Source of the DNA: Phycomyces nitens
Lineage: Eukaryota; Mucoromycota; Mucoromycetes; Mucorales; Phycomycetaceae
Assembly: GCA_022702545.1 (NCBI GenBank)
Contig: JAHRBC010000002.1
Coordinates: forward strand, 1,674,001-1,738,000
DNA length: 64,000 nucleotides
Reading direction: 5' to 3'
This document shows positions 1 through 10,452 of this stretch, piece after piece. Both the position numbers and the translations under genes were made by a program. Positions within the stretch are counted from its first letter, which is position 1, and every line of letters starts with the position of its first letter. The notes below the pieces were generated by a model, which saw nothing but the letters and a program-made list of their open reading frames with translations, was not told the origin of the DNA and searched no databases.

Positions 1-908
1 ATCAGAATATCGTGAAGCTGAGTCTATTCTCATTCTTGTAAAAAAATAATTATATAGGAATCTCCGTTTGGATTTTCTGGCATCCTTTTGCCGTACACTG
101 ATGACATTCGAGCCTTACCGATAAAGTCTACTCCCAGAGGTACCCAAAATAAGAGTCTATTTTTATTTTTATTTTATACATATATATAAAAAAAGGCCAA
201 TGTAATTAAGCATTCGGAACCTAGTTTCCCAAAACCTGGTAGAGTCGGCAAAGAGACTGGTCGAGCACCGGAAGCCTAACGATGATGTTTGGGGATATCC
301 TAACCCAGGTATGCCTTGTAACCAAACAGACGGAATCTAATGAGTTATAGTCTTGGAAAGGAACCGCAGATTAGTAGATGCGATGGGGCTCGAGAGAGAT
401 GTGCAGGAAGTAATTGACCAGCCACTGACCGAGCCTATTGATCGAGTAAGGACACACTGATCTGATGACATGGTTACTGATATGATGAATTAGACATTGG
501 ACCCATTAATCAGCCAGTTCAAGGCGGAAATATCCAGAAATGCTTGATGTCTTTGTTTTCCAGAAATCCTCGGATATTATTGCTACCATGGATCTGAGGG
601 ATTTTTTGTGGGTATACGTTATATTGTAGGCCCTAACAATCAACGGCCATCAGAGTGATTACATAAACATTTATAAATAAAAAGGGTGGAATAGGATCTG
701 TGTTGATAAGCTATAAAAATAAAAACTAAAAAAAAATTGTCAAGGCGACAAAACGGAGCAAAGATATGAACAAAAGCAGATATTTGAATAGTGCGGCCGT
801 GTTTTCAAAAATAAGAAACAAGAAATCCCAATCGCCAGCATCAATATTAATTATATAATATTTCATATATTTATTTTGTATACAGTGCTTCCAACAAGAG
901 ATATCACA
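1..908. other. AT-rich DNA with no recognisable gene
   Basis: No open frame with gene-like composition was found on either strand. The stretch at about 230-600 is less AT-rich than its surroundings and may be old coding or transposon sequence, but stops occur in every frame and I could not assign it. Confidence 0.5.
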
Positions 909-1023
909 GCCAATCAAAATCAATATCACTGGACAATTAAAAAGGTTATCATTGGTCAGTTAAAATTGATATCATTGGTTAACCAGAATTAACATAATTG
1001 GCCAATAAATATTAATATCATAC
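909..1023. repeat. 23-bp tandem repeat, five diverged copies
   Basis: Five consecutive units of exactly 23 bp begin at 909, 932, 955, 978 and 1001. Each starts with a G and a short CCAAT/TCAGT-like segment and ends in TATCATTG or a close variant. Units differ from each other at several positions, so this is an aged minisatellite. It ends just left of the Tc1-tail inverted repeat. Confidence 0.75.
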
Positions 1024-1051
1024 TCTTAGAAATGAAGTCAGTCGCTTGGAG

Positions 1052-1133
1052 ATCGCACGGAATCGCGGAAGCCTGCAACAGTGTTGAAAAAGGCCATTTC
1101 AAAATGTTTGTTCCACACTCTTACAAGTGCTAG
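1052..1133 (+). pseudogene. Tail of a Tc1/IS630-like transposase (left copy)
   Basis: About 25 codons read IAEACNSVEKGHFK and then a serine-tyrosine-lysine-cysteine end before a TAG at 1131-1133. The same C-terminal peptide occurs in the opposite direction at 2793-2880, where it belongs to a longer DDE transposase relic. Only the 3' end survives here, because homology stops abruptly to the left. It forms the left arm of the inverted repeat around the nuclease-like gene. Confidence 0.6.
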
Positions 1134-1220
1134 AATATTCAAAACAAAGAGTCTATGTAATCATTAACTTATTGGTACCAAAAAAAAAAAAGGACAAGTT
1201 TCTTCTCAGTGGCCAAGGAG
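1060..1220 (+). repeat. Left arm of a ~165-bp inverted repeat
   Basis: This segment matches the reverse complement of 2704-2876 along its length. Shared landmarks in order are GAAGCCTGCAACA, AAAAGGCCATTTCAAAA, ACTCTTACAAGTGCTAG, AAACAAAGAGTC and TTCTCAGTGGCCAAGGAG. It covers the transposase tail plus about 90 bp of 3' flank. The arms are similar but not identical. Confidence 0.8.
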
Positions 1221-1889
1221 CTGTCATGAAGAAACACAGACCCTTTTTATTAGTGAAGGGAGGAGGGGACAATGTAGTAGTGACGCAGGTGCTATCATTG
1301 TAGAATGCACTTTTGATCAGTAAAGTCTCTAAACTAAATCTATATTGTATAAATATTGCTGACAAAAGCTTAATACAACTCGAACAAACTGGTAACATTC
1401 GATTCTAATATACTCTTTATATCAAAATGTCAAAAATACTACTTGCAAAAACAGTGTCAAACATGAATTACTACTCATGACAACCGTTTATTTCTTGCTT
1501 TGATTTCTGTATATCAAAAAGTAAATGAAGCACATCTATATTATGTGTTGATTTGTACCTTACACTATTGCTAATTCATATAGTCCTTGACTTGGTTTAC
1601 GTTGTTTCGGGTTAACGGTATCCTTTTACATACCCTTTTCTAATATCGCATTTTGTCGCCAAAATTTTGCAACTTTCTCTCTCTCTTCAAAAGCACACTC
1701 GTCTCCTTTTTTTTTCTCACCATGTCAACGTATTTTTTCTGTCTACTCAAGTATCATTGAAGATAACTTTTAGGACATTACCGAGAACATTTAGTTGTCA
1801 TTAACCTGTTAGGTTTTATGTTTCTCTTTATAGACAATTAAGAACGCAGCCTCTTTACCTTTGAATTACCAGACGACAGTTTACCGGAT

Positions 1890-2681
1890 TAAGACAGGTT
1901 GAGCAAGCATATTTTTAAAATACAAGTTTTTATCGATCTAGTAACTGCTTCAACACAGGAAGTATCAATTGGCACGTACACAACCGCTGAGACGGAATGG
2001 AAAAACGGCACAAAAAGCGATGTTGTGTACGTCCCACAATTATCCATTCAGAGTTCCCTACCATCCTTCCTTATTGAAGTCCAGAATTTTGTGGACAAAG
2101 TCTTCATTCAATGTGTCGATTCATATTGTCTTCAAATCATTCAGCTATATTCCAGCAAACCAGTAATGTTGCTGTTTTTTTTTGCATTTCAAAAGCAACC
2201 CCCCGATCCTTTGGGACCGAGTTCACAGCATTGCGCTTAAAACCATAGCTCTTGGAATATCCTTGAAATGCTTGGAAAAAATTCTGCTGCATGATTTCGC
2301 CAAACAGCACTGCAGAAACCGCTTTGCAAGCAACATTGACGCTGGATCTATTGCTGGAATTGTCACGTTTCTTGATTGACCAAAAAAGCGTCTTTGTCTG
2401 CGCATACTCACCCAAGCGACCCAGCCATTAAACTCTTATATCATCCCGCCATGATGAAGCAAGTATCTATTTTGCAATTCGAATCAAATTACGCTAACAA
2501 CTTGCACACCATCTGTTCAACCAATATCAAGTTCTTGGAACGAAGCAAAGCAAAGTTAGTCTCCGATATTCCCGACAAGCGACTCGCAGTCAGGTATTTG
2601 AATCAAGGCGTTACTCATAGCGAGAAACTCAAGCGCAAGTATTCATCCGTGGAACAAGAATCGTCTCAATCCAGCAAATAA
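1890..2681 (+). pseudogene. Broken PD-(D/E)XK-like nuclease gene of a Mucorales-type element
   Basis: The first frame (to 2240) encodes KSDVVYVP followed about 15 residues later by FLIEVQ. The D...ExQ spacing resembles the catalytic core of PD-(D/E)XK (Rpn-like) nucleases. Similarity then moves to a second frame (to about 2379) and to a third (2376-2681, containing DPAIKLLYHPAMM and KRKYSS), so at least two frameshifts are present. From memory, proteins with this layout recur in Mucorales genomes as a repetitive family. I see no intact start: the first frame opens on a TTG with no clear upstream methionine. The gene lies entirely between the inverted Tc1 tails and may be cargo or a later insertion. 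The family call is inference from motif spacing. Confidence 0.5.
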
Positions 2682-2703
2682 TCATTGGAAATATCAGAAA
2701 ACA

Positions 2704-2876
2704 TCTCCTTGGCCACTGAGAAGACACTCACTATTTTTTATGTACCGATAAGTTAACACTAATTACATGGACTCTTTGTTTCAACATTTATCCTAGCACT
2801 TGTAAGAATGTGAAACAAACCTTTTGAAATGGCCTTTTTTCAACGCTGTTGCAGGCTTCTGCGATTCTCTTTAATA
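2704..2876 (-). repeat. Right arm of the ~165-bp inverted repeat
   Basis: Reverse complement of 1060-1220, with the same landmarks in the same order. It contains the last codons and 3' flank of the minus-strand transposase relic. Confidence 0.8.
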
Positions 2877-3460
2877 AAGAGTCTTCCTGAAAAAGCACAT
2901 GAAGTTTCAATTTGCTCTTTGCCACTGACTAAAGTTGTTCTATCGTGTTCAGTTCTGGAGAATAAGTAGAAAGATACATGCATTTATGCCCTCGATACTC
3001 AATACACTTCTTTATGCTCTAACGTGTTTTAATGGGAGCATTGTCCATGACTATTTCAATGACATTTCATACGAGGATATTTGTACATTTCATTCAGAGT
3101 CATTTTCCAAAAAAAAAACTAATGTAGATGCCCGTTACAGCACATATACATGTATATCCTTCAACCGTTCTCTTCTTGACAGGTCTTGGTTTTTTCTTTA
3201 CGCCGACTGTAATCAAACCGGCAGCAGAAATAGTCTAGATAAACGTCGTATCTGCTCTCGTTGTAGGTCAGGTAATGATAGCACACGTGCCCTTTCTTGG
3301 ACCAAGATCTTAACACTTTTTTTCATATTTATATCAAAAGCAGACTCATCACGAAACACGCAGTTCGACAGGAAATTTATGCCTGTGTTTTCCCATTTAC
3401 AAACCCAAATATTTCTATATTTTTCAAGTCAATATAAAAAAAAGAGCCTTTTTATCTAGA
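2793..3460 (-). pseudogene. Decayed Tc1/IS630-like DDE transposase (C-terminal half)
   Basis: Read on the minus strand, successive fragments give NCVFRDESAFDINM (first catalytic Asp region), then IVMDNAPIK (second Asp) and YLSTYSPELNTIEQL (the Pro-Glu-Leu-Asn-x-Ile-Glu signature around the final acidic residue), then RIAEACN and a stop at 2795-2793. This order is diagnostic of the Tc1/mariner/IS630 DDE superfamily. Several in-frame stops (after KTR and after EQL) and a frame change show it is dead. The N-terminal DNA-binding half is not recognisable upstream. Confidence 0.8.
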
Positions 3461-3614
3461 ATTTCCATAAACGGCGTTTTCTGATTCCAGGTGTGCCCTA
3501 GGGCGTACCTAAAATACCCACCTACAATTTCAATATATTCCTATATTTTTTCAGGCCAATAAAAAGCTCTTTATCTGGGATATCCATAAACGGCATTTTC
3601 TAATTCCTAATGTG
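3408..3614. repeat. Two ~86-bp direct repeats about 120 bp apart
   Basis: 3408-3494 and 3529-3614 share an ordered series of blocks: AATATATTCCTATATTTTT-like sequence, AAGAGC/AAAGCTC, TTTATCT, GATATCCATAAACGGC and TTTTCTRATTCC. They lie 120-330 bp upstream of the alpha-arrestin start codon. They could be promoter repeats or the edge of the transposon relic. Confidence 0.65.
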
Positions 3615-3735
3615 ACTGTCTTGGTTTTTTAGATTTCACTAAAAATCTCGATGCGTGTATATAAAAGCGGCAAAAACACCCATCTTTTGGCCAAAAAATA
3701 ATTCACTACAAAAAATAAATAAAATAATTTAGAAA

Positions 3736-5109
3736 ATGCCGCATGCCAAAGAAGACGCCACCCTTACCCTCCATATCGACTCTTCATTCACAGGTGTCAT
3801 GACTGGATTTGCCAACGACGAATCCGAAGGCTGTGTTCTCAGTGGCACTTGTGTAGCCACCATCCATCGACCTGTCAAAGTACGTCGTCTGCTGGTCTGG
3901 TTCGAAGGTCGTTGCAAAGTCACATTAAAGTCTACAAACTATGGAATGCCAAACCCAGAAACATCCGAACGACGCACCCTATTTACCAAAGACGCCCGCT
4001 TTCTCGGAGACGATGGCCAAGTGCAGACTCTTTTACCCGGAGAACACACATACCCTTTTAGATTCGAATTGCCTGCGAACCTGCCCTCTAGCTTCCGTGG
4101 CAAGCGAGGCTACATTCGCTACCGTCTCCAGGCAGCAATTTATCGCCCCATGTTTGCCAACAACATTACTGTCGTTAAAGAAATATGTCTTCGTCGCTGT
4201 CTTATGGACGACCTGGTTCCTATTGCCGACACTCTAGAGACAGTCCACGGCAAGATCAACACCAACAAGCTTACCTACAGTGCAACAGCCCCAAACATGG
4301 TCTATCGAGAAGGAGGTCTGATCCGCCTCAATGTAGCCATGTCCGTAGTCAAGCCAGAGACCCAGACAGTCCGTTCAGTAACCTGTGCTCTGAGGGAAAG
4401 AGTTCAATACAGAACTACCGACCAGCAATCCAGTACAGTCCTGCACAAGACAGACGACCTCTTTCCACTCGGCTACAGCACCTTTTATCCATCGAAGAAT
4501 GCAGACTATAATCCAGCCGAGAAACACGACTACAATGCAGTGTTTCGTGTCTGCCCCAGAGTCAACATTGACACCACCTGCAGGCTGCTCAAGGTGACCC
4601 ATTCGGTGATTGTGAATATTGTGGTTGAAGACACTGCACCCAAGGAGGACGGACATGAGACTGAGGATGACATGGCCTACTACACCTCTGAAGACGAACG
4701 ATTGAGCGCCAAGCACTTTGAGTCCTCTATTCCCTCGCCACCAACCTCTCGCCCCACCTCCCCATCTCTCAGTCGATCATCTTCATCATCCTCAATTTCA
4801 TCCATCTTCCGTCGCTCGACTAGCTTCCATATCCACCACACCGACCATGACCAAGAACCCATCGAGGCACTCCAGGGTATCCGCAGGAAATCTCGCAAGA
4901 GTCGACACCATGATGAGCCTTCGATTACGATGTGCTCTCTGGAGATTCCTGTGATTGTGACATCTCGCGAACATGTCTGGGATGGAGATATGCCTAGCCC
5001 TCCAGCCTATGCTACGGCCGATGCACCACCAAGCTATGGCCTGTCTATTGAGCAGCTTCCACGCGCACCCACCTATGCCGACACTACCGAGACTTCATCT
5101 ACCTCATAA
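3736..5109 (+). CDS. Alpha-arrestin, Rsp5/NEDD4-type ubiquitin ligase adaptor
   Basis: Intronless 457-residue protein. Residues about 5-150 form an arrestin-N sandwich (lengthy beta pattern beginning LTLHIDSSF, with VSGxC and RRLLVWFEG-like strands), and residues about 175-300 form arrestin-C. A Ser/Pro-rich linker follows (about 330-365). Near the C-terminus are two PPxY motifs, PPAY (about 422) and PPSY (about 431), the ligands for WW domains of Rsp5-type HECT ligases. By family knowledge such proteins recruit the ligase to plasma-membrane transporters to trigger their endocytosis, often under nutrient control. The start is the first ATG after an A-rich leader. No truncation is visible. Which transporter it serves cannot be told from sequence. 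Confidence 0.85.
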   Translation: MPHAKEDATLTLHIDSSFTGVMTGFANDESEGCVLSGTCVATIHRPVKVRRLLVWFEGRCKVTLKSTNYGMPNPETSERRTLFTKDARFLGDDGQVQTLLPGEHTYPFRFELPANLPSSFRGKRGYIRYRLQAAIYRPMFANNITVVKEICLRRCLMDDLVPIADTLETVHGKINTNKLTYSATAPNMVYREGGLIRLNVAMSVVKPETQTVRSVTCALRERVQYRTTDQQSSTVLHKTDDLFPLGYSTFYPSKNADYNPAEKHDYNAVFRVCPRVNIDTTCRLLKVTHSVIVNIVVEDTAPKEDGHETEDDMAYYTSEDERLSAKHFESSIPSPPTSRPTSPSLSRSSSSSSISSIFRRSTSFHIHHTDHDQEPIEALQGIRRKSRKSRHHDEPSITMCSLEIPVIVTSREHVWDGDMPSPPAYATADAPPSYGLSIEQLPRAPTYADTTETSSTS

Positions 5110-5699
5110 ACTCTATTCAATTTACCCACCCATTCTATATAGCATATAGTTGCCACCCAATAATCATTGTTTTATACTCATAACCATCCCTCATTGTAAC
5201 ATAAAATAAAATAAAATAAAATACAGTAAGCCATTGCCTTATCCGATCAAAAAAACCAAAAAATAATAATAATAATAAAATATATTTAATTAATTATCTC
5301 CGCCTATTAAGATGAACAGATAATAGGAATATTGAATGATCCCCTGCCGATCGGGTTAACAAGATAAGGGCACTGTCAATGCCCATTCTTGGGTAATTCG
5401 CCATTTCCTTTGTTTTTCCGCTTGATCCCGAATCCTCCCATCCGAATTATCGATAGGATTCTGCGGCACCAGTACCGGGATTCCTCGATATTTCAAGGCA
5501 CACCTGCTTCAATTTCGATACACTTTATAAAATAGTCGGTCATGTTTCCAAAGGATGGCTGGAATGGGGTCCAAATGTAAAATAGACAATTGGAACCACA
5601 GCACTAATCTACCAATACATGCGGTTTCTCGGTAAATCCAGTTGGTTCAAAAACACTTGTATATAATAAATCCACTGTTTTCCTTGATCTTTCAAACCA
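5110..5699. other. Intergenic region with desaturase promoter
   Basis: The left part carries A/T runs and an AATAA-rich stretch (about 5199-5290) that probably serves arrestin transcript termination. The stretch 5340-5600 is of more balanced composition and is the likely promoter of the desaturase. No ORF of note. Confidence 0.4.
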
Positions 5700-6922
5700 A
5701 TGTCTTTAAAGCCTCTAGTATCCCCCAAGCCATGGCCAATCCCAGATTTCACGATCAAGGACATACGCGATGCAATCCCACCACACTGCCTTGAACGGAG
5801 CACTCTGCGTTCATTTGCCTATTTGTTCCAGGATCTATTCTTTATATTCTCAACAGCCTATTTGGCTAGCTGGATAGACATTCTACCATCTCTTCCACTT
5901 CGTATTCTTTTGTGGTCTGTCTATTGGGTCCTACAAAGCTTCTTTGGAGCAGGTCTGTGGGTCCTAGGCCATGAATGCGGCCATCAGGCATTCAGTCCTT
6001 CAAAGGTACACAAGTGTCTGCTACAGTCCCAATCTCATAAACCTCTACCTCTACCTCTAGTTCATCAGTGACGCTGTAGGGCTCGTTATCCACAGTAGTC
6101 TGCTCGTGCCGTACTACTCTTGGAAATACTCTCACTCTCAACACCACAAGTCAGTTGGCCATATAACAAAGGATAGGGTAAACCAAGAGCCTGTTTTAAC
6201 TAGCCAGCTAATCAAACCCACAGGCCCATCCTCCTCCATCCCGCTCCGAGTGGGGGCTGCCCCCCCTAGATGACGAGATTGATCAACACAGCCATTTTGA
6301 TGAATCGCCAATTGCCATTCTCTATAGTCTGGCCAAATACGTATCCATTGGAGCCGTATACTATCTCTTGTTCGATGTCCCCTGCGACATGAACAAGGGC
6401 AAATGGGTTTCTCACTTTAACCCCAATTGCTATATTTTCACCAAAGAGCAGTACTGGAACGTTCATTTGTCGACTGCTGCAATTGTGGGCGTAATATCAA
6501 CTCTAATGTATGCTGGAAATGTGTATGGCGTATTGACCGTATTCAAATACTATGTCATGCCTTATCTCTTGATCAACTGTTGGGTGATCCTGGTAACCTA
6601 TCTCCAGCACACGAGTCCAAATGTGCCTCGATACGACTCGGGTGTCTGGAATTTCCAGAGAGGTGCTGCTTTGACGATTGACCGTTCATATGGGCCTGTT
6701 CTGGACCACATCTTTCATCATGTGGCAGATGCTCATGTTGTCCATCATTTCATCTCTACCATACCACACTATCACTGCGTCGAGGCCACCAGACACCTTA
6801 GGACAGTGCTTGGAGAGCATTATTTGACTGACAATACTCCGATTCCAAGAGCCTTGGTTGATACTTGGATGGGATGCAAGTTTGTTGAAGACAAGGGAGA
6901 TGTTCGGTTTTACAAAAACTAG
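5700..6922 (+). CDS. Delta-12-type membrane fatty acid desaturase
   Basis: Three exons (5700-6005, 6061-6177, 6224-6922) encode 373 residues. The three histidine boxes of membrane desaturases are present: HECGH (end of exon 1), HSQHH (exon 2, in WKYSHSQHHKS) and HVVHH (exon 3, in ADAHVVHHFIS). Hydrophobic segments occur between them. The family inserts the second double bond into oleoyl chains at the ER, using cytochrome b5; delta-12 versus delta-15 specificity cannot be separated here. The exon 2 acceptor was chosen because it gives FISDAVG in frame after SPSK, whereas the AG eight bases further on runs into a stop. The length is slightly shorter than many fungal delta-12 desaturases, mainly at the N-terminus. 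Confidence 0.9.
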
Positions 6923-7177
6923 TGTCAAAAAATACATTTTTTCTTTATTCGGGAATTAATGTGTATATATAAATATAAATATATGTATTGGCCGGACCTT
7001 GTGGAGGGTGGCTGGCAGCCCGACGTCCGGTGTGTGCATTGAATAAATGGGATATTCCAAAAACAACAACTTTTATTTATTTATTAAACTCATCTTGTAA
7101 GAACCCACCTTTAGATTGTGCCTCGCCCAACACACAGACAAGAGAAATGTTAACGAGCATTCTATAGAATTCAGCTT
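6923..7177. other. Intergenic AT-rich spacer
   Basis: Short spacer with TATA-like and AATAA motifs. Nothing else seen. Confidence 0.4.
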
Positions 7178-7843
7178 ATGAACACCATCAATAAAGACAC
7201 CATTGTTATCGACGGAAATGAATATTATCCTGTCCAACAAGACCCTCCAACACCCCCAGCCAATGGCTATAAAGACATGTCTGAAGCAATCGAAAGAATG
7301 CAAGAGTATGCACTTGCTAACAACTTTACTCTTGTAACAAAGGATCGCAAACCAACCCGAGTCTACCTAAAATGTACAAAGGGTGGCCGTTATAGAAACA
7401 CCCGAAAGACCAATCTCAACGATCGTAAAAAGAGCTCTCCTAGTAGACTGACCGGGTGTCCTTATCTACTAAAGCTATCTTATAAGAAGGCCATTAAAGG
7501 TTATCTTCCTCTAAAAAATACCCATGAGATTGAAGCGTATCACAACCATCCACTTGATGATGAATGTTTGGAATCGACATTGAAGGGAAGACTGTCAAAG
7601 GTCACTGTAGACGACATCAAGAAGATTGCCAAGCTTATAAAAACCAACACAAAGACCCGGGATATCCAGAACGCCATCAATGATGAATCCCAGCCAGGCC
7701 ACAAGTTGTATGTAAGCGACATCAACAACATAAAGGCTGCTTTTTCTCGTTCTGGTCCTACTGCCCAGGGTGCAAATGCCAGACTAGTAAAGATTATGGA
7801 ATCAAAAGGCTATCGATCTCGCAAGAATGCTCATAAAAAATGA
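7178..7843 (+). CDS. Intact FAR1-type DNA-binding protein, transposase-derived
   Basis: A single open frame of 221 residues. Residues about 30-130 match the FAR1/WRKY-GCM zinc-finger fold found at the N-terminus of MULE transposases: LKCTKGGRYR supplies a Cys, TGCPYLLKLSY a second, and AYHNHPL the His pair. The C-terminal third is Lys-rich and helical (KIAKLIKTNTKTRDIQNAI). The frame stops where a MULE catalytic domain would be expected. A decayed relative at 17533-18417 continues past that point into catalytic-domain-like sequence. Its intactness between two lipid genes fits either a recent truncated element or a domesticated DNA-binding protein. The domain is reasonably sure, the role is unknown. 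Confidence 0.7.
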   Translation: MNTINKDTIVIDGNEYYPVQQDPPTPPANGYKDMSEAIERMQEYALANNFTLVTKDRKPTRVYLKCTKGGRYRNTRKTNLNDRKKSSPSRLTGCPYLLKLSYKKAIKGYLPLKNTHEIEAYHNHPLDDECLESTLKGRLSKVTVDDIKKIAKLIKTNTKTRDIQNAINDESQPGHKLYVSDINNIKAAFSRSGPTAQGANARLVKIMESKGYRSRKNAHKK

Positions 7844-7947
7844 TTTTATTTTATATTTTATTTTATTTGAAAGAGTTTAAGAGAATTCCCCCCCTTTTTT
7901 TTCAAGTACATGGTTATATAGATGACAAAACCAACATTTTTGCTCTT

Positions 7948-7983
<36 letters not shown>

Positions 7984-8539
7984 TTTGAAAGGTATTTACG
8001 ACAGGCAACATTGAACCAGGAGTGGTTGGTTCAGCAGCCAGAGAAATATGGTGTCTGTGCCTATACATGTAATAATAGTAAAAAGAAGAAGAAGTCCAAG
8101 ATGCACAATATTCTTTTATACATCATATTATCAAGACATTATTCTTTAAATATGGTGTGCATAAGACTAGTAAATAGACTCTTTAATAAACAAACCTATT
8201 TCCAGTATCTGATCAAGCGTCTTTGCAATCAAAAAATGGTTTTAATGGCATGTTTTTCCACACAATGTTCGCCCAATTGCTCCTTCTCTGGTTATATACT
8301 CGTGCCACTATAGCCCTTTGATGAGCATATATTAATTATACTGCCCATATACACATACTTGGAATATATGTATATGCCTGGAGGGGGTGAAATTATCGTC
8401 ACCTTTTTTTTTTCCCTTTCCATAGTGGACAAAGCACGCGCTGGGATTCAATGTCCGTCCCCAACACTTGTCTGTCCAATCTTTTTTTTATATATATATT
8501 TTCTTGTTTTAATATTTTCTACAATATACTTTTATCATC
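7844..8539. other. Intergenic region with GTT microsatellite and acyltransferase promoter
   Basis: Apart from the trinucleotide repeat at 7948-7981, this stretch is AT-rich. An open frame through it arises from the GTT/GAA repeats and does not look like a gene. Confidence 0.4.
7948..7981. repeat. (GTT)n microsatellite
   Basis: About 11 uninterrupted copies of TTG/GTT. Confidence 0.95.
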
Positions 8540-10214
8540 ATGCCTTTTGGTGCTGGACATGAGCTGGTCGTCCAGATCTCAAGAGCAGCCCTTTGGTCCT
8601 TTTTCTCTGACATCAAACTCGAAGACGTCCAAAATGTACCCACCGAGGGACCCTTGATTGTGTAAGCTGCCCAAGGTCCTTAATGACAATTACTTACCCA
8701 AGCTGCACATGGACAGTGCAGCTACACATCACAATATGATTGTTGATCCTGCCACCCTCTCTGTCACATATCCCAACCATCGCCAACTGCATTATTGGGC
8801 AAAGAACACAATGTTTAAGCATCCGTATGCCAGTCGATTCCTGACCAATTGTGGCGTTGTGCCAGTTGACAGAACCACCAAAAACAATGCACAGCTCTAT
8901 GCAGCTACATTTGAAGTGCTTCGTATCGGAGAAGCCGTGGCCGTATTTCCTGAAGGCACCAGCCATACCTTGCCCCACCTGGGAATATTCAAGGATGGCG
9001 TGAGCTTTGTAAGTATGGATGGTTGATATAATAACTCGGACTCAATCTATAAATATCGCAAGGCTGCACTCGAGTACGCAAAGCTGATTGAAGATGACCC
9101 TCGCCCAAATGCAGACGGAAGCCTTGCACAGCCAGCCAATGTACTTCCGGTTGGAATCGTGTATCCCGAGAAATCAAAGTATCGCAGTGTAGCAATTGTG
9201 CGCTATGGAAAGCCAATCAAGGTTGAGCCCTACATGGATCTCTATAGAAAAGACCCCAAGCTAGGAGCCAAGGCACTCACCAACGACCTCAAGCGAGCCA
9301 TTGAGAAATTGACAGTGAATGCACCCGACTGGGAGAGTAGAGATGCGGCCGAGATGGCACGCTGGTTGTTATTCCCGGGTGAGAATGGACTCATGAATGA
9401 CTATGTGGATGTTACTCAAAGGTATGTCATGTCTGTATTGGATTTATGAAACCTAACGCCTTGTAGTCTGATATGTGCCATTACCGACTTATCCAAAGAC
9501 AAGCCAGAGATTGCACAACTACAGGAGAGTTTGAGAGTGTACAAGCTTGAATTGGAGGCACTTGCTCTCAAGGATTCCCACATTGCCAATTACAGTGAAA
9601 AAGACATTACAAAAGTAACGACGACTATTGAGTTACTGCGCCGGACACTGGCCAGTCTGCTGGATCTCCCACTGTTTTTACCTGGATTGATTGCACATGT
9701 GCCTCTGTATGTGGCTGGCTACTTTGGAGGCAAGTTTGAGATCTACGAAGAAGTCCGGGCACAGAACAAGATCTTCTTTGGACTTGTCTTGGTGCCATTC
9801 ATCTATGTGTTTGCATTCTTGTGGGCCTGGTCTTCTCTATTTGACCACTCATTCTTTGGCTTCTTTATTGCCTTGGCTACACTTGGGGTGTTTGTATGGT
9901 ATCATGTGGCGTCTATCGATGAACGATACGAGAACTTTAAGGATCTTATTGGACGCTGGCGGCTGTTTGATGCTGTGGTGCTGGGCCGTGGCATGTGGAG
10001 GCGCCGTGAGAGGGTTCTGGAGCTCAAGAAGCTTAGGGATGCCAATCTTGCTGGTGTACGACAGATGGCCAAGACTTACAAGGGACAGAATGATCATGTC
10101 CACCGTGTGTGGCTGGCTGTGCGTAGCCGTGTAAGGAAATTCGGGGATGTGTCCAAGCTCCATGGCCGGCGCAAGGCACTGGCAAAGCAGTACGAGTGGT
10201 CATTTGAAGGATAG
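8540..10214 (+). CDS. Glycerol-3-phosphate / DHAP O-acyltransferase (Sct1/Gpt2-like)
   Basis: Four exons (8540-8661, 8717-9008, 9063-9421, 9467-10214) encode 506 residues. The PlsC acyltransferase domain fills the N-terminal half: the HxxxxD catalytic motif is HNMIVD in ATHHNMIVDP, and the later substrate motif is FPEGTSH. A pair of long hydrophobic segments follows in exon 4 (LPLFLPGLIAHVPLYVAGYF and VLVPFIYVFAFLWAW), then a basic tail. This layout matches yeast Sct1/Gpt2, which make lysophosphatidate from glycerol-3-phosphate at the ER as the first step of glycerolipid synthesis. It lacks the long acidic tail of the yeast proteins. The phased joins restore continuous motifs, so the model is well supported. 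A different acyl acceptor remains possible. Confidence 0.85.
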
Positions 10215-10452
10215 ACTCTCTGTATCATTCTAGCCGTTATAAATAAATATAATATAATATATGTTTATACACAAAAACTAGCTTGTCTTGTCCAATTCAA
10301 TCTTGCTTGTCAGTGACGAGGAAGTCCCGCTTTGTGCTGCGGAGTCGGTTGGACTGGCGAATCACGCAAGCCTCGATGTTTTCAAAACGCACCGGAGGAT
10401 GGGGAAATGGTTGATTCCTCCCTTTTCACCAAGCCTTGCAACACACAGCATC

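Noticed and set aside
2935..3459. 174-codon plus-strand frame
   Set aside because: The opposite strand carries ordered DDE transposase motifs; the plus-strand frame is its shadow.
7840..8313. 157-codon open frame after the FAR1 gene
   Set aside because: It is created by the GTT microsatellite and AT-rich sequence; no domain, and the opposite strand is equally open.
9691..10134. 147-codon plus-strand frame rich in Cys and Trp
   Set aside because: Alternate frame of acyltransferase exon 4.
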